Shown: one piece after another, positions 29,941-39,862 of the stretch
Position numbering within the stretch: position 1 is the stretch's first letter
Layout of the letters: every line of letters starts with the position of its first letter
NCBI RefSeq assembly: GCF_052857255.1
Contig: NC_135506.1
Location: 74,661,056 to 74,725,055, forward strand
Source of the DNA: Amblyomma americanum
Taxonomy: Eukaryota; Arthropoda; Arachnida; Ixodida; Ixodidae
Reading direction: 5' to 3'
DNA length: 64,000 nt
Notes under the pieces: generated by a model
Seen by the model: only the letters and a program-made list of their open reading frames with translations
Told to the model about the DNA's origin: nothing
Databases searched by the model: none
Program-made: the position numbers and the translations under genes

Positions 29941-32887
29941 TAAGACGGAGGACCTCGTGTGTAAGAGCCGACGTAAACGCGGTTCCCCGGTCAGTTAATA
30001 CAACCACGGGGGCGCCGTGGCAAAGCACGATGTGGTGAACAAAGAACTGTGCAATTTCAGCCGCGGTGCCACGGGGAAGAGCCTTGGTTTCACAATAGCG
30101 GCTTAGGTAGTCCGTGGCAACAACAATATACCGGTTTCCCATGGAGGACACCGGGAATGGGCCCAGTAAGTCCATGCCGACTTGTTGGAATGGGATTTGC
30201 GGTGGATCAATTGGCTTCAGAAGGCCGGCCGGTTTTCTCGGTGGTACCTTCCATCGTTGACACTCACGGCAGGTTCGAACGTAGCGTTGGACGACCGCAG
30301 CAAGCCGTGGCCAGTAGTACTTGTGGCGGAGGCGTCCCAATGTTCTGGAAAAACCGAGGTGGCCAGAAGAAAGGTCGTCGTGGCATGCAGCGAGAACTTC
30401 CTGACGAAGTGCGGTTGGGACAACGAGGAGATACGCAGTTTCGGTCGGGCCGTAGTTTTTCTTGTAGAGGACTCCATCTATTAAGCAATACGACGAAAGT
30501 CCGCGAGAGAAGAGTCTGGGCGGAGACGGAGCGGTTCCTTCGAGGTACTCGATTAGAGGCAGCAGTTCGCAGTCGGCCCTCTGGTGTTGGGCAAGGTCGG
30601 ATGTGGTGACAGCGCCGAGGAAAGCAGAATCGTCGTCGGACTCATCTGGTGGGCACGGAAGAGGAGCTCGGGAGAGACAGTCTGCATCGCTATGTTGCCG
30701 ACCCGACTTATACACGATGGTGACGGCGAACTCTTGCAACCGAAGGCTCCACCGTGCAAGTCGCCCCAATGGATCTTTGAGGTTCGCAAGCCAGCACAAG
30801 GAGTGATGATCGCTGACGACTCGAAACGGGCGGCCGTACAGGTATGGGCGAAATTTTGTGATTGCCCACACAACAGCGAGACACTCCTTTTCCGTTGTGG
30901 AATAATTCACTTCGGAACGGGACAAAGTGCGACGTGCGTATGCGATCACGCGTTCCACACCGTCTTGCCACTGCACAATCACCGCACCGAGGCCCACATT
31001 GCTGGCATCTGTGTGTAGTTCCGTGTCGGCCTGCTCGTCGAAGTGGGCAAGGATAGGCGTAGATTGGAGGCGGGCCTTAAGCTCTATGAAAGCTTTTTCC
31101 TGATCTTGGCCCCAGAAAAAGGGTTCAGAGTCTTTTGTCAGGCGAGTCAGCGGCTCTGCGAGCTTGGAGAAGTTTTGAACGAACCTCCGATAATAGGCGC
31201 AAAGCCCCAGGAAACGCCGCAAGCTTCGTTTATCTGTTGGCTGGGGAAATGCAGCAACGGCGGCGGTCTTTTCTGGGTCGGGGCTAACGCCCTGAGCGCT
31301 CACAATATGGCCAAGAAACTTGAGCTCCCGAAATGCGAAGTGGCACTTTTCAGGCTTGAGAGACAGACCCGCAGAACGAATTGCTTCGAAGACGGCACGC
31401 AAACGTTTCAGGTGCTCCTCGAACGTGTCGGAGAAAATCACGACTTCGTCGAGATAGACAAGGCAGGACTGCCACTTCAGGTCAGTTAATACGGTGTCCA
31501 TCATACGTTGGAACGTCGCAGGGGCTGAACACAAGCCGAAAGGAAGCACCTTAAATTCGTACAGTCCGTCAGGAGTAACGAAGGCGGTCTTTTCTCGGTC
31601 ACGTTCGTCGACCTCGATTTGCCAATAACCGCTACGAAGGTCGAGTGACGAAAAGTAGGTAGCATGGCGGAGGCGGTCTAATGAGTCATCAATGCGCGGC
31701 AGTGGATAGACATCTTTTCTGGTAACGTTATTGAAGCGTCTATAATCTACACAGAACCGTAGGCTGCCGTCTTTCTTTGCGACGAGGACAACAGGTGACG
31801 CCCAGGGGCTCGTCGATGGCTGTATGACGTCGTCGTGGAGCATTTCGGCAACTTGGCGGCGGATAGCATCGCGCTCTTTCGACGAAACACGATAAGGACG
31901 CTGACATAGCGGTCTCTGGTCACTGTCGACGATAATACGGTGCTTAGTTATTGGCGTCTGGCGAACCTTGGATGTTGATGCAAAACAGTCGCGGAAAGAG
32001 TCAATAAGGCTTTCCACGCGGCGTTTCTGATTGGTAAGAAGGTCAGGGTTCACGTCGGTCCTAATGGTTGTTGCTGTGTCCTGTTCGGCTATTTCGGGAG
32101 CCGTTGTTGATAAGGCACATTGGCCGGCATGTTCGCCAAGTTCTTCAAAATGGGCAATCACCGTGTTTTTCGTCAAATGTTGGGGTTCACAACTAAAGTT
32201 TGTCACTAAGAGCGTGGTACGCGCGTGAACAAGGTCGACAAGGGCGCGAGCAACGCAAACTTGCCGAGACAGTAGCAGCGACATATTCGCTTCGGCAATG
32301 CCCCGAGTACCGGAGCTGGTATCACACTGGACTGTGACAAACTTGCTTGCTCTCGGCGGTATCGTTGTGTGGTCATCAGAGATGCGTAATGGTGCTCTGT
32401 GCGGCTCGGGGTCGGTATCAACGGCTCGCTGTGTCGAAAACGATACCAATTGCTCATGCAGGTTGATGACCGCCCCATACTCTTTAAGGAAGTCCATGCC
32501 GAGAATCAGTTCTTTAGAGCACTCTCGTAGCACGGCGAAGGAGCCTGTGAAAGTTGCACCGCGGATCTTTATACGGCTGGTGCAGACGCCAACCGGCGTT
32601 ACCACATGGCAACCAGCTGTGCGTATCTGCGGCCCATGCCAAGGTGTTAGAACCTTTCTGAGGGTTGCGGCTAGGTTACTACTCATGACAGAAAAGTCGG
32701 CTCCGGTATCGACGAGTGCAGATACGTCATAGCCATCGGCGGCAACAAGAATTTCGGCGGCGGAAACAATTGTTTGACAATTTGTCGGCGAGGTTTTTGG
32801 TGCCGTCGTCGATGGGGTCGTCGCTGAGGTTGTCGGTGAGGTCGGCGGTGGGATCGTCTTTAAGGTCGGCGGGTGGGGTCGTCGCAT
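29912..32887 (-). CDS. pol: Ty3/Gypsy pol polyprotein, truncated in integrase
   Basis: A frame of 991 codons without a stop encodes, in order: aspartic protease (DTGAD at residues 60-64, ILGMDFL later), reverse transcriptase (FCVDYRRFNN, YLDE at 478-481 where YLDD is usual), Ty3-type RNase H (TDAS, EKECLAVVWA, SDHHSL), integrase zinc finger (H836, H843, C873, C876, spacing HX6H-X29-CX2C) and the start of the integrase core (Asp near 906 and near 966). The third catalytic residue, Glu, would lie about 35 residues beyond the second Asp and is missing: the frame leaves the element after LSGT and ends in CR1 sequence. The intact length suggests a young copy, but the altered RT box and cut integrase make it non-functional. 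The start codon given is the first ATG; pol is usually made by frameshift from gag. Confidence 0.93.
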   Translation of the reverse strand: MRRPHPPTLKTIPPPTSPTTSATTPSTTAPKTSPTNCQTIVSAAEILVAADGYDVSALVDTGADFSVMSSNLAATLRKVLTPWHGPQIRTAGCHVVTPVGVCTSRIKIRGATFTGSFAVLRECSKELILGMDFLKEYGAVINLHEQLVSFSTQRAVDTDPEPHRAPLRISDDHTTIPPRASKFVTVQCDTSSGTRGIAEANMSLLLSRQVCVARALVDLVHARTTLLVTNFSCEPQHLTKNTVIAHFEELGEHAGQCALSTTAPEIAEQDTATTIRTDVNPDLLTNQKRRVESLIDSFRDCFASTSKVRQTPITKHRIIVDSDQRPLCQRPYRVSSKERDAIRRQVAEMLHDDVIQPSTSPWASPVVLVAKKDGSLRFCVDYRRFNNVTRKDVYPLPRIDDSLDRLRHATYFSSLDLRSGYWQIEVDERDREKTAFVTPDGLYEFKVLPFGLCSAPATFQRMMDTVLTDLKWQSCLVYLDEVVIFSDTFEEHLKRLRAVFEAIRSAGLSLKPEKCHFAFRELKFLGHIVSAQGVSPDPEKTAAVAAFPQPTDKRSLRRFLGLCAYYRRFVQNFSKLAEPLTRLTKDSEPFFWGQDQEKAFIELKARLQSTPILAHFDEQADTELHTDASNVGLGAVIVQWQDGVERVIAYARRTLSRSEVNYSTTEKECLAVVWAITKFRPYLYGRPFRVVSDHHSLCWLANLKDPLGRLARWSLRLQEFAVTIVYKSGRQHSDADCLSRAPLPCPPDESDDDSAFLGAVTTSDLAQHQRADCELLPLIEYLEGTAPSPPRLFSRGLSSYCLIDGVLYKKNYGPTETAYLLVVPTALRQEVLAACHDDLSSGHLGFSRTLGRLRHKYYWPRLAAVVQRYVRTCRECQRWKVPPRKPAGLLKPIDPPQIPFQQVGMDLLGPFPVSSMGNRYIVVATDYLSRYCETKALPRGTAAEIAQFFVHHIVLCHGAPVVVLTDRGTAFTSALTHEVLRLSGTNIKPQR

Positions 32888-33752
32888 AAAATCGTCGGAT
32901 GGAGGCTGTTCACTGTCTGCGGCAGCGGCGGTCCTACCCCCAGAGGACGCCGTCTTCAGTTTTCCCGGCGTGGGGACGTACCTCTGAACTGGCCAGAGGA
33001 TGACGGGCGGCCGGGCGAAGAGAACCGCCTTGGGGATGGCGATCGGGACTGGCGTCGCTGCGAGGTCGAAGATTGCACGTTTTCAGCCAAGTACTGTTCG
33101 ATATCCCGTGGTCGTTCACCGTAGCGTGGTCGAGGTGAGTCAGGTGAAAACCCCCTTAAACCCATCCTGCGGTAGGGGCAGTGGCGGAGGATATGGCCAG
33201 GCTCTCCGCAGTGGTAACAGAGCGGCGGATTGTTTGGCGTACGCCAAACGTGCGCTTTGCTCACGGGGGGCCTGAACTCCTGCCGCACGGAGGGTGCTGT
33301 TGCGATTGGCTCCTGCAGGTATTGCACAGGAGCGATGGGGGAAAAGGCTCGCATCGCTGGCCCGGGACTTCGTAGCGCCTCGCTGTACGTCATAACGGAG
33401 GGCGCCGGGTGTGGAGCTGGGGGTGGCTGCACAACTCGTCGGATTTCTTCGCGGACCACGTCCGTAATGGCAGCGACGCTGACCTGTGGAGCTTCAAAGC
33501 GAAGTTTCGCCAGTTCCTCGCGTACCAGGCTTCTTACAAGTTCCCGAAGGTCCTCGGCGGGCAGCGACGTAGGCGTGTACTGTGACTGGGAAGAGGCTGC
33601 TACAGTAGCCTGACGTCCGAAGTGAGCGCCCCGTTCCTGTAACGAGCGCTCGATACCCATTGCCTCCTTGGTGAAGTCGGACACTGTTCGTGGCGGGTCA
33701 CGGACCAGTCCGGCAAACAGCTGCTCTTTTACGCCACGCATTAAGTGTCGTA
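29936..33752 (-). mobile_element. Ty3/Gypsy internal fragment without LTRs
   Basis: The element spans from inside gag (33752) to inside integrase (about 29936-29940). Neither LTR, primer-binding site nor polypurine tract is present. At the integrase end the junction shares GTGCCAC between element and host. On both sides the host sequence is the same CR1 3' end, present as a ~270 bp direct duplication. Confidence 0.9.
32956..33752 (-). CDS. gag: Ty3/Gypsy gag, C-terminal part
   Basis: The frame is open from the junction at 33752 to a stop at 32956; the first ATG is at 33741, but codons upstream (VRHL) are also element-derived, so this is an internal piece and not a true start. It contains an N-terminal stretch typical of a Gypsy capsid end (LVRDPPRTVSDFTKEA), a proline-rich middle, one CCHC zinc knuckle at residues about 175-188 (CYHCGEPGHILRHC) and an Arg/Ser-rich tail that would bind RNA. 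The pol frame starts about 70 bases beyond the stop in a different frame. Most of the capsid domain and the 5' LTR are absent. Confidence 0.88.
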
Positions 33753-34125
33753 CCTGATAAATATTTTAATCTTATATCTTTAATAACTACTGCTTAACTC
33801 TTCGCATACATTGTTATTTTTTCATGGCTTCCTTTACAGGGTATGTTATTGCAGGGTATGTTATTAAATGATTCATTGCATTAGTGTTCTGTTTGTATAA
33901 TTTTAATACTGCAGTAATCTTCGTTCTTTGCCGCGCTGCCATTCTTTTGATTCTTTTGCTTACTTATGTCATGCGAAGGGTCTTATTTTTGCTTTTGTTG
34001 TTTTATATTTGTGGTTTTGTTTTATTCTTTTCATTTGCCTGTGCCACCCCCCCCCCCCCCTATGTAATACCCTCTCGAGGGCCTTTAGGGGTATTTTGTA
34101 TAAATAAATGAATAAATAAATATAA
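33753..34125 (+). mobile_element. CR1-like LINE 3' end, right part
   Basis: 33753-34018 repeats 29662-29927 with about three mismatches and no indel. It continues into a C-run (34047-34060), an AATACCC..GGGTATT inverted pair around CTCTCGAGGG and the end repeat ATAAATAAATGAATAAATAAAT, the usual 3' terminus of such elements. Confidence 0.8.
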
Positions 34126-34395
34126 AAAACGACCGCGATCTCGACTGTTATACCAATATGCTTGTGTACATATGCGATTCTGATGGGCGGATAGTGATGG
34201 TATATGTACATGGTCCTTTAATTTTTTGTGCACCCTATTTTAAGAACTTCAACAGAGACCTATCGATCGTATGTAAGGCAGCAACAGGTATTTGTAGAGC
34301 TCTTCGCACACCTCCTCTGAAGTCTCAGCATATTCCTGTATGCAATGCAACTCAGAATAAATTTCCAGTGGGTAAACTAGGCTAACCCTGGATTT
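34126..34395. other. No gene seen
   Basis: A 75-codon frame at 34158-34385 has no recognised domain; its codons near 34280-34330 could be a remnant of LINE ORF2 but are too short to call. Confidence 0.4.
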
Positions 34396-34449
34396 CAGTT
34401 AAAAGCAAGCACGCCTGCTAAGCGTCTGAGGCGCTCCCCCAGTGTCAAA
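34396..34449 (+). mobile_element. I-like LINE 3' UTR fragment, left part
   Basis: AAAAGCAAGCACGCCTGCTAAGCGTCTGAGGC corresponds to the complement of 53395-53425, and GTCAAATGTTAGAGGTCAAAAG is the TTTGACC-repeat zone of the same 3' UTR. It is interrupted by a CR1 3' end. Confidence 0.7.
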
Positions 34450-34689
34450 TGTTAGAGGTCAAAAGTACACCCACCTTCTGCTCGCACCGTGACCCATCTT
34501 CATTCCTTCTTCATCCAAACAGCGCGTGACTGGAACAGTCTTCCCACCAGTACCATCCTTCTTACAAACCCGGACCATTTCAAGAAAGCCATCGAAACTA
34601 TGTTCTATTAACACCAGGTTGTTAGCCCACTCCTCATGTAAAGCCCTCAAGGGCCCCTGAGGTATCTATAATAATAAATAAATAAAAAA
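34450..34689 (+). mobile_element. CR1-like LINE 3' end nested in I-like LINE
   Basis: The plus strand encodes HSFFIQTARDWNSLPTSTIL and PDHFKKAIETMFY then a stop (about 34500-34607), the C-terminus of CR1-like ORF2, followed by GCCCTCAAGGGCCCCTGAGG and an AATAAATAAATAAA tail. AAAAGTA before (about 34458-34464) and after the tail (about 34686-34692) is a plausible short target-site duplication. Confidence 0.78.
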
Positions 34690-34830
34690 GTAAGAGATCA
34701 AAGGACAACTAAAGTTCATGGGTCAAGGTCAGAGGAAAAGAGTTCAACACCATAAATTTACCGGCTAAGTGGTTGTGCTGAAGGCTATTGAAGGCCATTC
34801 TCAGCGTACTTCGCTTCAAAACGTACAACC
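34690..34830 (+). mobile_element. I-like LINE 3' UTR fragment, right part
   Basis: AGAGATCAAAGGACAACTAAAG, CATGGGTCAAGGTCAG, GTTCAACACCATA, CCGGCTAAGTGGTTGTGCTGAAGG and CATTCTC follow the complement of 53230-53090 in order. This is the continuation of the left part at 34396-34449. Confidence 0.75.
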
Positions 34831-37470
34831 ACAGAGTTTTGTGGTATTCGTTCCGGTCCGGTCTCGGTTCCGGTCTCGGTAGGCGCCAGTTCTGGAGCGA
34901 ACGTTGACGTCAGGTCGACTGGCCAACCTGAACTACCACATTCTGGACGACATCGCCGTTCCTGGCAAGCGCTGGTTGCTGCTGTGAGCAAACACTGGGT
35001 TCGATGACGTCACAATAGTTGGGGCAAGTGCACTTTGACCTCATAGGATGCAGGTGGAAATGCTGAGCGGATCCTCGGACAATATTGAAAATGATGTTAA
35101 ATTATGCCTCAGCCATTGCTTGCCTGCGACTAAAACTTCCTAGAAGGCCACTTCTTAGAGCCTTTTAAAGAAATATTATTGTATGTGTGTTTTCAGAATT
35201 TCGAGTCTGTGTCCCTTTAAACTTGAGCATTGTGAACATCGACTGGCATACCGCCCACATTTGACGCCTCTCGTACCCTGTACCCTGCCGGTTCAAGTTT
35301 AGAGCGGCGATCAGTGACGACAATACTTTCGAATATTTGTGACGACACTAGATTTATGAGAAATAGGTAGATACGCCTTCATTTCATTAACTGACTCAGG
35401 TGGAGCAGTTTTTGAGAGACCACCGCAGGCTAAATTTCGCCCGTACAAAAACACCACCAGCACCAATAGCGTGGGGACTGGCGTGATTTTACCGTTCCCT
35501 GTTCGTCCAGTCTTTCCCGCGCTTTTTATGATGACTCAAGCGCACGAAACAAGTCTCGCGAACAATTATTTTTTTTGAACTTGAATTAGTCGATGCAATT
35601 GAACGACTTCAGTAGCGTTCAGTTGGGTCCATTCGTAGCATTTCCTCGCTGAGCAAGTGATTCACTATAATAGAATAAATATACGCGCCTGCCGAAGTAC
35701 TCATTTTGCACGTTGATAAAAAGATATATCGCCTTGATTTTTCTTCCTTTTATAGTACTTATTTTTTCGCATTGAAGCACTCAAAAAATTTTATTTTAAA
35801 TCAATCCTACGTATATGCGTGTATGCTCTGTAAGCGAAAAATTGCTCGCCCTATTTGCAATAGAAATGAGCTCTTCAATTCTCTTTTATTTGAAACTGAA
35901 ACAGACTGGGGCTCTCTCCGCTGTGTATTGACTACAATCTATGAGCACCTTTCAGCCCTCACCAAATATATGCGCAATGAAAATCCTGCTACATGTTTTT
36001 GTGTTTACACTCTTCCTTCAAACGTGATAGGTTAATTTCGTTTTTTTATATTGTTTGTTCTTTCCGTCAACGCTATCTAAATTACCCTCTGGGCCCCTTG
36101 GGGATTGTAATGTATACTCAAAATAATGGCAAAGACGAAGGCCACTATCGAAGACAATGAAAATTTCAGTGTTGGCCGCTCGACCGCGTTTCTCTAACAC
36201 GTTACTACTGCAGAATGATGAGTTTAAACGTAGCTGCTATTGAAATTCTGAGCATCATCGGGGAGCAACGAATTGATCGGTAGACGAAACCAAGCACACG
36301 AAGTCGTCCGAGTGACGTGTAAATGACGCTACACCGCAAGAGTATTTTTTGCGTGCTCCGGCTTTGTCTTCGCTAGTGTGTGCTTCCTGATCTTGGCGTC
36401 ATTATCTCATCTTCTCGGCATCGTGGGCTCGCGCGTATACGGAATCCTCATATATGTCATTCCATATACGTGTACGAAATATACGAAATCAGATCCGCTC
36501 AACTCGACTGGCACACGATATTATGTCTCCAGCAGTGATCTCTAACGCTCGCGTCCGTGACGAATTCGCAAATTTTTCTAGTGCACTTTTTTGGCAGACC
36601 AATCCTCGCGGCCATCGTAGCCAGTGAATGAGTTATGACGCTTCCACAAGCCCGCAAACCCTCCAGATGTCACGACCCACAGATAACGTAATACTGACCA
36701 CATAAAAAGAAAGAGCTAACTTTTGTCCTCTAGGTTATGTCGCATCCACAGGTGATGTTGCAAAACAGCTTACAGAGCTTTGTGAAGCGTTGTTGTCGCC
36801 ACGAAAAAATTTGCTGTTATGTTGCCCCTGTAAAGCATGCAGCGCTTTTTTAGTTTTGGGCATCTGGCAAAGCAAACTTCCCCTCTCTTGTATTTAAAGG
36901 ACATTGAGAACAAATTAAAGCAGTTTTGTATTGATATATTACAATGTTATATTGACCGAAATACGTAAACTGAAAATAAACCCTTTGTTAGCCATAAAAG
37001 TCCTGAATATGTGATGCAGGTATTGCCACCACAAGCCGACTTCACGAAGTAACTTCGATGTCGTCAGCACACTTTGTAGAATCTCTTAGGCTAGGCCACA
37101 CTGACATCGACAATCAAACATTGATCACGGAGTGGTTTTCGTAACTCACATCACAAGTTTGAATAGAATGGCTGAAGAGTTCCAGTTTTGACTGAAAGGT
37201 CGCGTGATACGAGGCAAATTAGAAAAGTAAGGCCTGCTTGGTCATATGGGTTAGTTTTTTTTAGATGGCTATAGTTTCATACCATCTTAATTCACTTTTT
37301 CGAGAAATCGCCGTTCCCTACAAGGCACTTTTCGTAATGCTGCCCCAGCTCCTTAGTCCATCTGCGTAGAATCACCGCCAGGAAACTGAACTAGTTGACA
37401 GCAACGGCATTGAGTTCCTCGCCGTCTGTAACCCGGTAAAGACTAAAAAAAGTAACAAGTTGAACTGGTT
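34831..37470. other. No gene seen
   Basis: Short frames only. CCGGTCTCGGT occurs twice in tandem at about 34857-34880. 36060-36110 (TTACCCTCTGGGCCCCTTGGGG) resembles a minus-strand CR1 3' UTR signature but is too short to call. Confidence 0.5.
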
Positions 37471-37711
37471 TTATTTTGTTTGCTTTATGGGGGTTTGATG
37501 TTCCAAAGAGACTCATACTATGAGGGAAGCCTTATTAAAGGGCTCCGGAAATTCCGGCCACCTGGCGCCCTTTAACGTGCACTGACATCGCAAAGTACTA
37601 GGGCCTCTATAATTTTGCCTCCATCGAATATCGACCTCCGTGGCCGGTATAAAACCCGCGTTTTTCGGGTAAGCAGCCGAGTGTCATATCCACCGATCCA
37701 CCGCAGCGGCT
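37471..37711 (-). mobile_element. SINE-B, minus orientation
   Basis: Read on the plus strand: GGGGGTTTGATGTTCC (tail), AAGGGCTCCGGAAATTCCGGCC, CACCTGGCGCCCTTTAACG, TTTTGCCTCCATCGAATATCG, GTAAGCAGCCGAGTGTCATA and CACCGCAGCGGC, in the inverse order of the SINE-B copy at 51773-52013. The head's B-box is mutated. Confidence 0.8.
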
Positions 37712-39437
37712 CAAGTAGAACTTGAGTTGCTAATACTAGAGCAAAGCGATGCCTTGCTATGCTGCTAAAGGGCAAACGTGTTGTCATTCTCGTGTAGAGA
37801 AGAAAACTGGAAAAAAAAGATTAAGTCAACAAAGTAATAAAAAGACCATCCGAATGGAAAGCAGAGGATTTGTCATTCAGGCGATTTCTTGAAAAACTCA
37901 GAAAACAGAGCTAGTTTTCACTTTTTTCGACTCTCAAGCACTCTGTACGAGGCTGCTTCTATAGTGCATCCGAGGTTGTTCCGACGCTTTTAATGCACTT
38001 CAGCTTCCGTGAGGGAGGATTTTATATTGTGCTCAGAGCAAAGTTCATGGAGCACAAAGAAAGGACAATAAAAATAAAGGGAAGCAGAAAAGCTTAGTTG
38101 ACGCAAGAGTACTTCGTTGTTAAAATTGACGGCTCAAAAGTGAAGAAAGTCGCCCCCGACGATCGGCTGATGCCTTAATGCACAGCGGTGCAGTACGCAA
38201 TGGCGTTCCAACTCATACATTATAGCGCTTTTGTGCTGTTCACTCTGTCGCCAGACAAATAATCCATGATATGTTCCACGATGCGACGCATTAAGAGATC
38301 AGGGACGGTACATGCAAGTAATGATTACTCGTATCGCATTATTTATTAAGGCTTTATGTCATCATCAATGTGTAATAACGGAGTAAATAAGAATAAAAGC
38401 GACTACCTAACGAGTAGATTGATACTCTGTTAATGCTAGGGAAAGAACTGGGGTGGTCCTCACGGCGCTTTGACACTCACAATTCTTATGTTGAGAGGAG
38501 GAGGAGGAGGAGGACGAAGAGGAAGAAGAAGACGAGGAAAGACGGGGCAGTTAACCGCTAGATGAAACAAGTTTGCTACCCTGCGCTTTCGGAAGGGATG
38601 AGGGGGTATAAAGGTTAAGGAGGTAGTCATTAGTTTTCCATTATACACTGCGTATGGCGACGTAAACACACAGCAATGTACAGAATACGAAGAACAATTT
38701 TATTCTAATTAATTCGTTTCCCTACGAGCCACCGCAGCTGGTAATGGTAAACCTTGGAGATAAAACGAGCGTCACGTCGCTAGATGTAGTGACGATCAAA
38801 GATGATAAAAAATTAAGTACAAATGCAATACCGTCGTTGTACCACACTGCTTTTTGCACTTACTTTCTAAAGTGTTTTATTGTGATCTGTGCAATACAAG
38901 ATAGGCTCGTTATCTTTCTTGTGTTTTCGATATGAGACTAGATTGCTCTTGGAAGATGCACTCGCACACTGTCGATTCTGCGACGCACAGATACCCTTGT
39001 GATGTTACATATGGAATCTTACCAGCCATGCTCAAATTAAGTGCTTCCTGCAACAAGGTTGAGGGGACTTATGAGCAATTGTTGCATGGGGCGGATGAAG
39101 TGCGAAGACAGGAGGCATATCTAACGATACTCCTATCTCACGCAAAAAAAACGCATAATGCTTTTTGAAACTACGTTGGTGTGGCGTTCATCAGCGTCCG
39201 AAGTCCAGCTGGGGCTTAAAATACTTGACTAATACCAGTGCTTCCGATCGACCTTGGTTTCTGGAGGATGTCAGAGGCATCCAGGTCTTAAAAAGTTCGC
39301 GTACTCGAGAGAAAGGCTGCAGACAGACTGTGGGCCTCTTGTCAATTTTTTTTTGCGTATAGACGGTGATTTTTCTTAAAATTTACAGATTTTTCTTTTT
39401 AAACATTGGAGAAGAAGCTTAAGCTCCGCCTGAAGGG
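37712..39437. other. No gene seen
   Basis: Includes a GAG-rich microsatellite at 38495-38540. Open frames are short and unrecognised. Confidence 0.5.
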
Positions 39438-39862
39438 TATGACGCGATAGCTTAATTGGTTAATTCTAGTGTATGCAGAATGTCGTTCTCTACTTAACAG
39501 CCATACATCGCTGGGAGTCCTTGCAACACTCCTGGCGCAGTGTTGCAGCGGTTAAGCGATGCGCCACTGCTCTGCGATTGCAGGTGCTGCCACCGATAGG
39601 TCATGTGCGTGCCCGGTTGCTCTTCCCAAACGACCAATCATTAATTTAACTGCCACCTGTCACGGTGGGCAGTTTTCTCACTATTTAGTTGGCAGGCTGG
39701 GATGACGTCTTAAGGTATCGTGACCTAGATGCACACTTGCCTCCTAGGTTGCTCTCTAGGGACCAGATGCCAGAGCTATGCCCCTAATTTTTCGCTCACA
39801 ACGCCGACGCAGACACTGGATTTTCTTGGGAACGGAGCCTTTAACGCCATTGCCTTAAAATG
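39438..39862 (+). repeat. Family D repeat, plus orientation
   Basis: It begins GTATGACGCGATAGC and ends TTTAACGCCATTGCCTTAAAATG, so its ends carry opposed GCRATRGC motifs. CTGGCGCAGTGTTGCAGCGG then GTTAAGCGATGCGCC near 39532 gives the tRNA-like block; TAATTTAACTGCCACCTGTCACGGTGGGCAG, GTGACCTAG and TTTTTCGCTCACAACGCCGACG match the inverted copies at 3953-4380 and 58124-58550. Confidence 0.75.

Noticed and set aside
29662..34018. The ~270-bp direct repeats as Gypsy LTRs
   Set aside because: They encode the C-terminus and 3' UTR of a CR1-like LINE, lack TG..CA ends, and the right one continues into the CR1 3' terminus. The Gypsy coding sequence is cut internally at both ends.
36060..36120. Minus-strand CR1 3' UTR signature
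   Set aside because: Only about 25 bases are suggestive and no ORF2 C-terminus or tail is attached.
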